A stretch of 64,000 bases of DNA, taken from NCBI RefSeq assembly GCF_025264645.1, contig NZ_CP073696.1, forward strand, positions 2,666,001 through 2,730,000, given 5' to 3'. Shown piece by piece: positions 33,396 to 42,121 of this stretch. Position 1 is the stretch's first letter. Each line of letters opens with the position of its first letter. Source of the DNA: Edaphobacter lichenicola (GTDB lineage: Bacteria > Acidobacteriota > Terriglobia > Terriglobales > Acidobacteriaceae). Below the pieces are notes generated by a model. It ran no database searches, was not told the DNA's origin, and saw only the letters and a list, made by a program, of their open reading frames with translations. Position numbers and translations under genes: made by a program.

Positions 33396-34129
33396 AAGCG
33401 GCGAGCGAACGGCAGTTCATTCGGATATTGCATCTCGTGCTCAGTATCCCGATCGTGGGATATATCTACGGGCCTGTCGCCTCCATCCCTCAGGCGGTGC
33501 GCTTTACTCGTTGGTTGGCGATGCCGGTTGTTGTATTGACCGGATTCTGGCTATGGCTCAAACCGCGCCTGCTCAAGTGGCGTCGCCAATCGGGCGGCGC
33601 AGCACAAACGCTCCTTTCCCTCACAGCACTGTTTTCGCTGATGTCGTCCACAGCGATAGCGCAGTCTCCCGTACTAAGCGCCGGAGACGCTTTTCCCTAC
33701 TTCTCAGGTCAGACGGTGACGGGCAAGCCACTGGTTTTACCGGAGGCAGCATCTGGAAAGACCGCTCTCGTGATCTTCACATTCGGTCGCGCTAGCGGCA
33801 AAGATGGGCAGACTTGGAATCTCCGCCTGGCGAAGGACTTCCCAAACCCCGTGCGAAATTACACGATCATAGTCGCGGAATCGGTACCGAAGATGTTTCA
33901 GGGACGAGCACTATCCGGCATCAAGAGCGGCATGCCGCAAGAGATGCAGAATCGAGCCGTACTACAGCTTCAAGACGAGCAGAAGTGGCGCACGATCCTT
34001 GGGGTCAAAGATGACCAACACGCTTATGTGCTTCTTCTTAAGCCAGATGGACACATAGCCTGGAGGAATGCCTCGGTGTTCTCGGATTCGGACTATGCCC
34101 TTGTGCGATCTCAGCTCATTGCGCACTGA
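33392..34129 (+). CDS. Membrane anchor fused to an exported thioredoxin-like domain
   Basis: 245 residues from ATG 33392 (overlapping the previous TGA). Residues 1-65 make two helices (RILHLVLSIPIVGYIYGPVA; WLAMPVVVLTGFWLWLKPRL) of a kind normally found as a complete small membrane protein. Then comes a second hydrophobic, signal-like segment (TLLSLTALFSLMSSTAIAQS) and from ~93 a thioredoxin-like fold: SAGDAFPYFSGQTVTGKPLV, TALVIFTFGRASGKDGQTWN, YVLLLKPDGHIAWRNAS. The usual CxxC is absent (ASGKDG), so it is not a disulfide exchanger. It looks like two genes fused in frame. Confidence 0.7.
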   Translation: MKAASERQFIRILHLVLSIPIVGYIYGPVASIPQAVRFTRWLAMPVVVLTGFWLWLKPRLLKWRRQSGGAAQTLLSLTALFSLMSSTAIAQSPVLSAGDAFPYFSGQTVTGKPLVLPEAASGKTALVIFTFGRASGKDGQTWNLRLAKDFPNPVRNYTIIVAESVPKMFQGRALSGIKSGMPQEMQNRAVLQLQDEQKWRTILGVKDDQHAYVLLLKPDGHIAWRNASVFSDSDYALVRSQLIAH

Positions 34130-34179
34130 TTCTTGTTATGTCCCGCGATTTCATTACGTCGTAGAAAGGAGAGACGGAG

Positions 34180-34896
34180 ATGCCAGCAATGGAAACGTAC
34201 GCAGTCTCATCCGATATAAGCGGGAAGAGGTTCTTGGCAGCGTTGGGCGCCGCAGTCGGCACATCGGCAGTAACCGGAGCTCTAAGTTATGTCTTGCTTC
34301 GCTTTCTCGATTCAAGCAGCCGCAGCCAGGCAATCGTATTTATCGTTTACACAACCCTCGTAGTCACACTCTGCGCATTCTTCAGCCCTGTTACGAAAGC
34401 GCCGATTGGGCTCCGCTTCACAAGCCTCAAACATCTGCTCGCGAGCGTCGGTTTGCTAATCGCGACGCTCGGGGTGACCGCCCTGTCCTATCGCCTGATG
34501 AGTCCCGTATTTGGAGATCTCTTCAGTTTGGTGCGTCAGATTGCTGCATTTGCCACCGACGCAAAGCGCCTACAAGGTCAGCCCGTTGCGGCTTGGATCA
34601 TCGCGATCCCCCGGGGTGTTCTTCTCGTTCCGCTTTTCGAAGAAGTACTGTTTCGAGGCCTACTTTTGGCTTGGTTGCGCAAACATCTTCGCGAAGATCT
34701 GGCGGTGATTTCCATGGCGGCTCTCTTTGCCCTGGAACACGGGTCGTTTGCAGTGGCTCCGTATGCGTTTCTATTAGGCATCACCATGGGGTATGTAAAG
34801 CTTCGCACAGGCTCCATTTTCAACACCTTCGCGATGCACTTCTTGAACAATCTATTCTTGCTCGCAATCGGCCTCAAACTCTTCGGGCATTCCTGA
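34180..34896 (+). CDS. CPBP-family intramembrane metalloprotease
   Basis: 238 residues, AAAGGAGAG upstream. Seven to eight helices. The three CPBP (Rce1/Abi) motifs are present: EE-x3-R in LFEEVLFRGLLLAWLR, His in FALEHGSFAVAPYAF, and His/Asn in AMHFLNNLFLL. These are the glutamate-activated zinc ligands of intramembrane CAAX-type proteases; bacterial roles range from bacteriocin self-immunity to processing of membrane peptides. Followed 37 bp later by the zinc-ribbon gene. Confidence 0.88.
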   Translation: MPAMETYAVSSDISGKRFLAALGAAVGTSAVTGALSYVLLRFLDSSSRSQAIVFIVYTTLVVTLCAFFSPVTKAPIGLRFTSLKHLLASVGLLIATLGVTALSYRLMSPVFGDLFSLVRQIAAFATDAKRLQGQPVAAWIIAIPRGVLLVPLFEEVLFRGLLLAWLRKHLREDLAVISMAALFALEHGSFAVAPYAFLLGITMGYVKLRTGSIFNTFAMHFLNNLFLLAIGLKLFGHS

Positions 34897-34933
34897 TGCA
34901 GGATGAACAAGAGCGCCGTTTTGAGAAGCCACG

Positions 34934-35146
34934 ATGGCCGTAGATTCTGCAGATCAGCATGATGGAGAATCGTGGGAAAGCGTTCACATCGGCCCAAGGT
35001 GCGGTCACATCATAAATCTCGCGGAGTTGGACTTGAGAGCAGTCACTACCGGAATCGTTGCATGTCCGAACTGCGATTGGTCAGGGCAGATCGAAATACA
35101 AATCATCAATCAAGTACCTCGTAAAAGGCCGACTTCAGTCGAGTGA
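34934..35146 (+). CDS. Small zinc-ribbon-like protein, copy 2 (first knuckle broken)
   Basis: 70 residues, MAVDSADQHDGESWESVHIG then PRCGHIINLAELDLRAVTTG and a second CPNCDW knuckle. Near-identical to the 3' part of 2695-2931, but the first CxxC has become GPRC: TGC to GGC. Three of four zinc ligands remain, so metal binding should be weaker or absent. Otherwise the frame is intact and an ATG start is present, unlike copy 1. Confidence 0.7.
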   Translation: MAVDSADQHDGESWESVHIGPRCGHIINLAELDLRAVTTGIVACPNCDWSGQIEIQIINQVPRKRPTSVE

Positions 35147-35336
35147 GGATGCTAGACCGAATGGGAAGCTCTGGAGACGTGGAAGACGCGTAGCGGCTTT
35201 CGTGATACCGCGCCCGGTGCATGTAGTCTCATAGCCCCTGGCGAGTTGCATTTGGTGTACGGCGCTTCTGGCGATGGCTGGACTAGAAATACATTTTCAT
35301 CCTTTCAGCGCCGCGGGCAGGAAAGGGGAAGGTGCA

Positions 35337-35893
35337 GTGCGACTCGAAGTCGTTTGAATGATTGTTCAACACGGGAGGATTCGTGAGGTGAACCTGCGGT
35401 TCGGTCCGCAGTAGCCTATCGACATCGGCGTGGCCGGTAAGGGCTGGGTCGAATAGCTGTCGAGACAACCACCCTCTTTCCTCCGGATAGGGAGAACTCC
35501 GCGAGGTGTTCTTCCGCACTGCGAGCGTCGAAGCGGTGAGAGAGGCAGGCTGAATGATATGTCCAACACATGTGAACCGCCGTAGGCACCGTCATCCCAA
35601 CAGAGCCAAAACGTTGACAGACTCCAGCCAAAAAGCATGCGGCCGGTTGCGTTCCATAGCCGCGCCTTGGATGTGAAACGGGTGACGCACAATCAGGGCA
35701 AGAACACGCCGGGAGTGGACGGAGCGATCTGGAGCACACCGGCGTCCAAATATAAGGCCATCGATACACTGAAACGGCGCGGCTATCAGCCGCGACCGTT
35801 GAGGCGGGTCTATATCCTGAAGAACAACCGGAAGCTGAGGCCGCTGGGAATCCCCACGATGAAGACCGCGCCATGCAGGCGTTATACCTGCAT
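35337..35893 (+). mobile_element. Truncated group II intron with reverse-transcriptase fragment
   Basis: GTGCGACTCG at 35337 fits the 5' end of a group II intron and is followed by ~290 bp of structured sequence. From 35637 the frame reads VTHNQGKNTPGVDGAIWSTP and RRVYILKNNRKLRPLGIPTM, the N-terminal RT0/RT1 part of intron-encoded reverse transcriptases. At 35863 a single base is missing: the family continuation DRAMQALYLH appears in the next frame. Homology then stops near 35893 and a LysR remnant follows, so catalytic RT domains, domain V and the 3' end are gone. Not mobile. Confidence 0.7.
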
Positions 35894-35984
35894 CGGCTTT
35901 ACCTTGTTTCGCTTGAACGACACGAATGACGTAGTCCCTACCTGTACACCGGGGGCCTTCGTGTCCGTGTGCTCCAAGTGCAGA

Positions 35985-36384
35985 TGGAAGCTGTGGCTTG
36001 TCGAAATCATCCGAAAGTGGGAGAAGAGCGCATCACTCTGGAGGCCTTTACCACCGCGCCGCATGTGACCGTCGCCGCAGGTGGTGAGACTCGCGGTGGA
36101 ATCGACCGAGCATTGAAAAATGCAGGAGCCACACGGCGCGTCGTTGTTACGACGCCAAACTTCTTAGCAGTACCGTTCTTCGTGGAGAACTCTGATCTCA
36201 TTGGGGTGCTCCCTGAGAGACTCGCGTTGCGAATGATGGCAACGACATCTCTTCGGTCTTTGAGCTGCCGGTTAAGGTAGAGCCGATGTCTCGTAGCGTG
36301 CTCGTTTTAGCCGCAAATCTAGACCAGTCAGAAAGCAAATGGTTTCTCCGCTTACTTCAAGAAGCGGCAGCCCAACAGACCTGA
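35985..36384 (+). pseudogene. C-terminal remnant of a LysR regulator
   Basis: HPKVGEERITLEAFTTAPHV, TRGGIDRALKNAGATRRVVV and TTPNFLAVPFFVENSDLIGV with LPERLALRM are LysR effector-domain blocks. A frameshift near 36233 moves the frame, which goes on VFELPVKVEPMSRSVLVLAA to a stop at 36382-36384. The DNA-binding half is missing, cut at the junction with the group II intron fragment. Confidence 0.75.
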
Positions 36385-36583
36385 CGGCGCTCCGCGTCGC
36401 ATCCGCCCCTACGACGTTGTTCTTGTTCGACTCTACAAAGTGCCTCGCCAAGTTTGCCGCAATTAGCCGAACATCGTGACCCAGCTTCGGTAAAGCCCAA
36501 TTTCGGAAATGCGCACCTGGGGTGGGTTTTTGGCCGATCAGCGATCTCTGTAGGATGGGCGCCGAGCACAGTGCCTTGTCGGT

Positions 36584-36919
36584 TCAGGTAGAGAGATCTT
36601 GTTTCAAATGTTCTCTGCCCCACGAACAAAGAACATCCAATACCGGGACCAACGTCCGTCCGTACGGCGTTAGCAAGTACCGCACTCGCAGGGGCATGCC
36701 TTGCTCCTGATGACGTTCGAGAATTCCCGCCCGCGTCATATCCGACAGATGACGGAGAAGCATCCTCTCTGTAATTTCAGGAATGCTCTTCCGCAATTCG
36801 TTCGTCCTCATCGGCCCGTTCAACAGTCGCCAGAGGATTGTGCCTTTCCATCGCCCGTCGATGACGCTTAGCGTCACATCGATGGGGCATGGTGAGATTT
36901 CTTTTTTCGAGACACCCAT
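36584..36919 (-). CDS. HxlR-family transcriptional regulator
   Basis: 111 residues, the standard single winged helix: CPIDVTLSVIDGRWKGTILW, RTNELRKSIPEITERMLLRH, GILERHQEQGMPLRVRYLLT and SWGREHLKQDL. The conserved Cys11 of redox- and quinone-sensing HxlR proteins is present. A perfect 9-bp-arm palindrome lies 12 bp upstream of the start (36931-36950), an autoregulatory and divergent operator for the DUF1772 gene at 37014. Confidence 0.92.
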   Translation of the reverse strand: MGVSKKEISPCPIDVTLSVIDGRWKGTILWRLLNGPMRTNELRKSIPEITERMLLRHLSDMTRAGILERHQEQGMPLRVRYLLTPYGRTLVPVLDVLCSWGREHLKQDLST

Positions 36920-36930
36920 AGAATTACTCC

Positions 36931-36950
36931 CACTGACAATTTTGTCAGTG
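36931..36950. promoter_or_regulatory. Palindromic operator between HxlR and the DUF1772 gene
   Basis: CACTGACAA-TT-TTGTCAGTG, perfect 9-bp arms, 12 bp from the HxlR ATG and 64 bp from the divergent ATG. The size and position fit an HxlR dimer site. Confidence 0.7.
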
Positions 36951-37013
36951 CTGCTTTTTGCATCGGTACTCCATTCGAAAGCGTCTTTAGCGAAGAGTCA
37001 ATAGGAGCCTCGT

Positions 37014-37445
37014 ATGCACTTGTTCAACATGGCGACCCTCTTTGTCGTTCTTACTCTGGTAGGTGTCGAGTTTTCCGTGTCTGCATTCATGAACCCTGCC
37101 GCGTTGCGGCTCGAACCCGAATCGCAATTGAGGATGCTAAGCCATTCTGCTCTCGTCCTTGGGAAGGTGATGCCGATCTGGTACTCGGTCTCTACCCTGC
37201 TTCTCGGTATCCAAACCTGGCTCTGTTGGTATACGCCGGGGCGCTCCATTCTGCTTACAGCGGATGCGATCATGGTGCTTATTGCGGTAGCATCGATCTT
37301 TCTCCTGGTTCCACTCGCCAGTCGTGTGGCGGAAGGTGCTCCTGATTGGCAGCGGATAAATCGGATTTGGGACCGCAGAAATCGAGTGCGCATAGCCGCT
37401 CTCGCCACCGCAGCTATCCTGCTCGCATACGTAATAGTCTGCTGA
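37014..37445 (+). CDS. DUF1772-type four-helix membrane protein
   Basis: 143 residues, four helices (FNMATLFVVLTLVGVEFSVS; YSVSTLLLGIQTWLCWY; AIMVLIAVASIFLLVPLASR; RIAALATAAILLAYVIVC). The conserved W-x-RINRIWDRRNRVR before the last helix is typical of DUF1772/anthrone-oxygenase-like proteins found next to HxlR or TetR regulators. Enzymatic role unproven in bacteria. Divergent from and probably repressed by HxlR. Confidence 0.78.
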   Translation: MHLFNMATLFVVLTLVGVEFSVSAFMNPAALRLEPESQLRMLSHSALVLGKVMPIWYSVSTLLLGIQTWLCWYTPGRSILLTADAIMVLIAVASIFLLVPLASRVAEGAPDWQRINRIWDRRNRVRIAALATAAILLAYVIVC

Positions 37446-37571
37446 GGGCTGCTTGATCCAGATCAGTACCTGGAAACGCCGTTCCCGTCAGCATCAGGTT
37501 GATGACGACAAGCCGGCTTCACAGGAGCTATGCTGCAGGTACCCATTCTAGCGGGTCAGCTCTCCGCTTAG

Positions 37572-38531
37572 CTATGGCGCGTTCATGGTGAGAACGATTC
37601 GAGGAGTTGCATTCTCGATAGACCACGCTTCTGCAATTCCGCTCAAGGGGAGTTCCCTTGTTTCTATTTGAAAGCCAGCCTCGGATGTAGCCTGCATCAA
37701 CTTGTAAAGAATCAGATTGATCTTTTCTAGAGGGATACTTCCAATCCCGCTACCCATGATCTGAATGGTGGAAGACCTCAGGCTGGCTCCAGAAAGTGTA
37801 ATGTTGGGTGCGCTGGTCGTTCCAATCTGAACGAAGCGGATAGGCATCATCCTCTTCGCCGCACTTGACGCCGCAAGGACTTGCTCTGCGCTTGCGCCCC
37901 AGAGATAGTCGAGCACAATATCAATCCTTTGCTCGAAATGCTTTTTAAGTTCATCCTTCGATGTCTTCCCATCGTGATCCAACGGAATCACTTCGTCGGC
38001 TCCAATGGCGAACAAAGCATGCAACGTTTCTGGATTTCGGCCGGTCGCGATCACTTTCTTTGCTCCGAGGTGTTTTGCGATTTGGACCGCCATCCTGCCG
38101 GCCGTTCCCGTTGCTCCGTTGACCAAAACCGTCTCTCCCGGCACCAACCTAGCACGTGCTTCGAGCCCTGCCCATGCTGCCATCCCGGGATCTGCGATAG
38201 CGGCTAAGGTGACGTCGGACACGTTGTCAGGAACACGGATGCATTGTGAAGAACGCACAACGGTTCTCTCGGCCATTCCGCCGAATGGGACTCGGGGAAA
38301 GAGAAAATAGACCCGACTGCCATCGTCACGTCTGCCCACTCCGTCTATGCCGACAACAAAGGGAGGAAGAGTTGAGATGCTGAAATGCTTGCCTGCGGCT
38401 CGCACCTTGGTGAAGTTGGTAAGGGCCGAAACCGTTATGTGTACGCAAACCTCATCCTCATGCGGGATCGGCTCTTCAAATTCGCTATAGACGGGAGATT
38501 TCCCAGCTTCCAAGACGACTGCGGCTTTCAT
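37572..38531 (-). CDS. Medium-chain dehydrogenase/reductase (quinone-reductase type)
   Basis: 319 residues from ATG 38531 (MKAAVVLEAGKSPVYSEFEE). VSALTNFTKVRAAGKHFSIS and VVGIDGVGRRDDGSRVYFLF form the GroES-like substrate domain; VLVNGATGTAGRMAVQIAKH is the Rossmann cofactor loop with AxGxxG; KKVIATGRNPETLHALFAIG follows. No structural or catalytic zinc cysteines, so it is a zinc-free NADPH:quinone/enone reductase. It stands alone between the HxlR module and the dead IS110 copy. Confidence 0.88.
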   Translation of the reverse strand: MKAAVVLEAGKSPVYSEFEEPIPHEDEVCVHITVSALTNFTKVRAAGKHFSISTLPPFVVGIDGVGRRDDGSRVYFLFPRVPFGGMAERTVVRSSQCIRVPDNVSDVTLAAIADPGMAAWAGLEARARLVPGETVLVNGATGTAGRMAVQIAKHLGAKKVIATGRNPETLHALFAIGADEVIPLDHDGKTSKDELKKHFEQRIDIVLDYLWGASAEQVLAASSAAKRMMPIRFVQIGTTSAPNITLSGASLRSSTIQIMGSGIGSIPLEKINLILYKLMQATSEAGFQIETRELPLSGIAEAWSIENATPRIVLTMNAP

Positions 38532-38543
38532 TTTCACCTCCAA

Positions 38544-38892
38544 ATGGAAGACGAATACACTTCGTCCTTCATCGAGGTCCGCGGCCTATCGGCTGGATTG
38601 AGTCTCGCAGCCGAACACGACCCGCGAGATTGACCGGGGCTTACCCATGTCCGGTCCACCATTTTCGACACGCTCACGATAACACACTTGTGTTCCCACA
38701 GAGATGACCAGTCATAGTTGTTAGCGGACGAAGACGAACCTATGAATTCCGGTTGTCACTCTCCATAAACGCTCTTATGGGCCAGTTCGCGATTGCAGAA
38801 GAGAAGCCGACTAATGAGATGGTCCGCCGCTTGATTCCTCAACCGCAGTGTAGGGATCGTGTTGGCAGCTTCTATCAAGGAGGATCCTCGTT
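38544..38892. other. Gene-free region before the IS110 remnant
   Basis: Promoter region of the leftward reductase gene and left flank of the IS110 element. I could not fix the IS end. Confidence 0.35.
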
Positions 38893-39915
38893 ATGCAGAT
38901 ACATTCGGTCGGCATCGATCTCGGCAAGACAACCTTCCATCTCGTGGCGCTGGGTGCGGCTGGCAAGGTGCTCGTGCGGAAGAAGTTCACGCAGAAGCAG
39001 CTCTTAGCATTCACCGCGAACATGCAGACGTCGCTGATTGGGATGGAAGCCTGCTTCGGGGCTCACTTTCTGGGCCGAGCGTTGCGGATCCAGGGACACG
39101 ATGTGCGTCTGATGGCAGCGAAGTTCGTGAAGCCTTTCGTGAAGTCGAACAAGAACGACTTCATCGATGCAGAAGCGATCGCCGAAGCTGTCGAGCGCAA
39201 GAACATGCGCTTCGTACCGATCAAGACAGACGATCAGTTGGACCTGCAGGCGATTCATCGAGTGCGCGATTGCCTGATCTCACGGCGGACTGCCGTGATC
39301 AACCAGTTGCGAGCGTTCCTTCTCGAACGGGGGCTCGTGTTCGCGAAGACTCCCTCGAAGCTCCGTGAAGCGATGCCGGAGGTCCTCGAGAACGCCGGTG
39401 CCAGCCTGACCCACAGATGCGCAACCTCATCGATCTACTGTGGGGCGAGTGGAAGATGGTCGGCAGCAGATCGAAGAGCTCACCGATGAGTTGGAACGGA
39501 TTTCAGCGGCAGACGCCGGTTGCACTCGCATCCGCAAGATCCCGGGTATCGGACCAGTCGTGGCAACGGCCATCGTGGCGGCCATCGGCAACGGCGCCGA
39601 CTTCCGCAAGGGCCGCGACTTCTCAGCCTGGCTTGGCCTGGTGCCAGGGCAGTACTCGACCGGAGGCAAGGCGAAGCTGCTGAGTATCAGCAAGCGCGGC
39701 AACGTCTACCTCCGCAAGATCCTGATCCATGGTGCGAGAGCGGCTGTGCTGGGATCAAGCGTGATCGAGCGCCGATCGGAGCCTGGCTCGATGCCCTCGA
39801 CCTCAGGGCGCACAAGAACGTTGTCGTGGTTGCCATGGCCAACAAGCTGGCACGCATCGCCTGGGCCGTCTTGTGTCGAGTGGAGAAGAGTACAAGCCCT
39901 TGGCAAGCGGCGTGA
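38893..39915 (+). mobile_element. IS110-family insertion sequence, transposase frameshifted
   Basis: The first frame starts at ATG 38893 with GGAGGATCC upstream: VGIDLGKTTFHLVALGAAGK and NKNDFIDAEAIAEAVERKNM carry the RuvC-like acidic residues of IS110 DEDD transposases. Single-base losses near 39411 and 39453 move the frame; it continues RKIPGIGPVVATAIVAAIGN and KGRDFSAWLGLVPGQYSTGG, then shifts again near 39758 to APIGAWLDALDLRAHKNVVV and ends at 39915. At least three frameshifts, so the transposase is dead. IS110 elements lack clear terminal repeats and I could not set the ends. Confidence 0.85.
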
Positions 39916-40150
39916 GCTAGCACTTCATGCGCACATCGAAGTGATCGACTAAAAGTTTACCCACCGAAGTCTGCACAGGAACAGTACGGACGAAAGAACA
40001 GTCACAACGGCGTGTCTTCAACCTGATCCCGGAAATGGTCGATTGCGACCGTCCAGGATAAAGCGTCCGGAACGGTCGGACGCGAACGCGACACAGTTCA
40101 TATTTCGCCCATTCCCGTGCAGAAAGCAATAGAGCGCCCTCGCACAAGAT

Positions 40151-41071
40151 TTGGTTGATGAACTCGTGCTGAACCATACGCCAGTAATCGAAGGCGAAGG
40201 TATGAACATCCATCTCCCCGCCGGGAAACATCAAGTCGGAGAGCTACTCGCAATGAACAACCTCGGTGGCGGTGTTGTCCAACTCGCTATTCGATCAAAC
40301 GTTAGGAATGAAGAAACAGCAGCACGTCAAATCCGAATTTGCTCGCCTGCGCCAAAGCGCTATGCTCCTGGGGTTTGCACCGATTACCACACGAAAGCCG
40401 ACGGATTAAAAAGATGGTCGCTCAGAACATTGGAACTGTGGCAGTACTTGAACTATAACGTTGCGCCGAGTACTTTTCTCCCAGTGGTGAGGCTCGACGA
40501 CGGGGGCGACCGCGAACTGACTCTCATGCGGTGGGGACTGATTCCATTCTTCTCGAAAGACGACAAGACAGCTTTCAAATCGACGGCGGCACGAGCCGAG
40601 ACTGTCGCCACTCTGCCCTCTTACCGCGAAGCCTTCAAAAGACGGCACTGCATCGTTCCCGCAGATTGGTTTTATGAGTGGCAGGCCCTAGACCCCCAGC
40701 GCAAGAAAACCCCGTCATGGGCCATTGCGCGGAAGGATCGCAAGCTGTTCGGCATGGCAGGTCTATGGGACAACTGGAACGACCCTGTAACCAAACAGCC
40801 CCTTGAGACGTTCACCATCATCACGACAGACCCCAACGAAGTCATGCAGTCGATACACACAAGAATGCCCGTCATCTTGCGCCCAGAAGACTACGAGAGA
40901 TGGCTGGCCCCCGTAGACCCAGCTAGGCCACCCACAGACCTTTTGAGACCGTCTCTGGTGCCTTTAGATGCATGGCGGGTAGACCCCAAGGTGGGCAATG
41001 TCAAAAACATAGGCCCAGAGCTTTGCGAACCGTGGGCAGATGAGCCGCCAGCCCCCACTTTATTTGGGTGA
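40151..41071 (+). CDS. SRAP (HMCES/YedK-like) protein with corrupted N-terminus
   Basis: The SRAP domain begins at 40373. SRAP proteins form a DNA-protein crosslink at abasic sites through Cys2, exposed after Met removal in MCGRY. Here the matching place reads V-CTDY-HTKAD: the ATG is GTT and GR is TD. The rest is normal: NYNVAPSTFLPVVRLDDGGD, LTLMRWGLIPFF, RRHCIVPADWFYEWQALDPQ, TRMPVILRPEDYERWLAPVD. The frame is open upstream to 40151 through a stretch unlike SRAP, but a start there would bury the Cys inside the chain. Probably inactive, or a pseudogene. Confidence 0.65.
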   Translation: MVDELVLNHTPVIEGEGMNIHLPAGKHQVGELLAMNNLGGGVVQLAIRSNVRNEETAARQIRICSPAPKRYAPGVCTDYHTKADGLKRWSLRTLELWQYLNYNVAPSTFLPVVRLDDGGDRELTLMRWGLIPFFSKDDKTAFKSTAARAETVATLPSYREAFKRRHCIVPADWFYEWQALDPQRKKTPSWAIARKDRKLFGMAGLWDNWNDPVTKQPLETFTIITTDPNEVMQSIHTRMPVILRPEDYERWLAPVDPARPPTDLLRPSLVPLDAWRVDPKVGNVKNIGPELCEPWADEPPAPTLFG

Positions 41072-41257
41072 TGCACTATAACGCGCGAAATCACGAGCAA
41101 TATCACGGAAGATTGGGTATACCCCTCGCGCCGCGCGATCGGGGCTCACCACTGAGCGTACTTAGCACTTCCGTTACAAAACAGACCGGAAACATCGTTT
41201 ACAGAAACGGAGGTCGGAGGGCTCTTAAGCATTGGTTGAACGCAGGGAGATACGTTC

Positions 41258-41585
41258 ATGCCTTGGAAAGAGAGTCGGATTGTGGATCAGCGCTTGCAGT
41301 TCTTATCGAGTTATCAGAAGGAAGAGATGTCTGTAGCGGACCTGTGTCGTGCGTATGGGATCTCGCGCCCAACGGCTTACCGCTGGATTAATCGCTACAA
41401 CGAGGCAGGGCCGGAAGGACTCGTGGATCGAAGTAGCCGCCCGCACAGTTGCTCACACGCGACGCTGGAGCTTCTGGGAAACGCATCCTCGTGCTTCGGG
41501 CCAAGCACCCGTCCAGGGGCACACGCAAGCTAAAAGCAAGGCTCGAGATGCCGCAGGCCAAGCCACGTCTGGCTGCAGCTAGTAC
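41258..41585 (+). mobile_element. IS481-like transposase remnant
   Basis: MPWKESRIVDQRLQFLSSYQ, MSVADLCRAYGISRPTAYRW and NEAGPEGLVDRSSRPHS form the N-terminal helix-turn-helix of an IS481/IS3-type integrase. A frameshift near 41460 moves the frame, which continues SGKRILVLRAKHPSRGTRKL. The DDE catalytic core is absent; the sequence breaks off near 41585 against a DUF1016 remnant on the other strand. Confidence 0.75.
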
Positions 41586-41589
41586 GGAA

Positions 41590-41823
41590 GATTTTCTCGC
41601 CGAAGCTGGAGCCATGCTCGTCCACCAATTGTCGCGACAGCGATACGACAATCTGGCGGCCATAGGCAGCGCGCACCTTGCCAAGCACTTCTTCGGCGAC
41701 GCGTTTACCGATGCGCCAGTAGAGCAACGTCAACCCCATATTGTCCGTGCCGGCGACAGTTCGACTTTGCCTCGGTGATGAGCTGACGCAAATCCTCGAC
41801 CAAAGCTGGCGGAGCGGGCGCGG
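41590..41823 (-). pseudogene. N-terminal remnant of a DUF1016 (YhcG-type) gene
   Basis: Two minus-strand frames together give APPALVEDLRQLITEAKS and MGLTLLYWRIGKRVAEEVLG with GRQIVVSLSRQLVDEHGSSF, the DUF1016 N-terminal domain. One extra A near 41757 breaks the frame. The PD-(D/E)XK nuclease domain is missing, cut by the IS481-like fragment. Confidence 0.75.
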
Positions 41824-41938
41824 TCGCCTGTGTGCGTGTTATAACGCCTCGTCGAATGTCATCGCTGCAGCTCGATGTAAGGATGCGTGTTCGGTAGTGA
41901 GGCTGGAACGAGGCCAATACCGATAACTCGGCTTCTCG

Positions 41939-42103
41939 TCACCGTGCATCACGCTTCGATTCGTCCTGACCGGACACCCGGCCATGCTTAAGCCATTCCA
42001 CGCACTCCTTCAGCCCCGCGCCATCGCGGGACCCCACAATCGCGAGCAATATCTCACGAAACTCCTCGTCAAGGCGTTCCACTTCTTTCTTCTCAGACCT
42101 CAT
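41939..42103 (-). CDS. Possible 54-residue charged protein
   Basis: ATG 42103 follows GAGGAG and reads MRSEKKEVERLDEEFREILL, AIVGSRDGAGLKECVEWLKH, ending GRVSGQDESKRDAR. It begins 18 bp after the stop of the monooxygenase remnant. Helical and charged; no family recognised. Could be a real small gene or a leftover. Confidence 0.4.
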   Translation of the reverse strand: MRSEKKEVERLDEEFREILLAIVGSRDGAGLKECVEWLKHGRVSGQDESKRDAR

Positions 42104-42121
42104 CGCCAACTCCTCAGGGCA

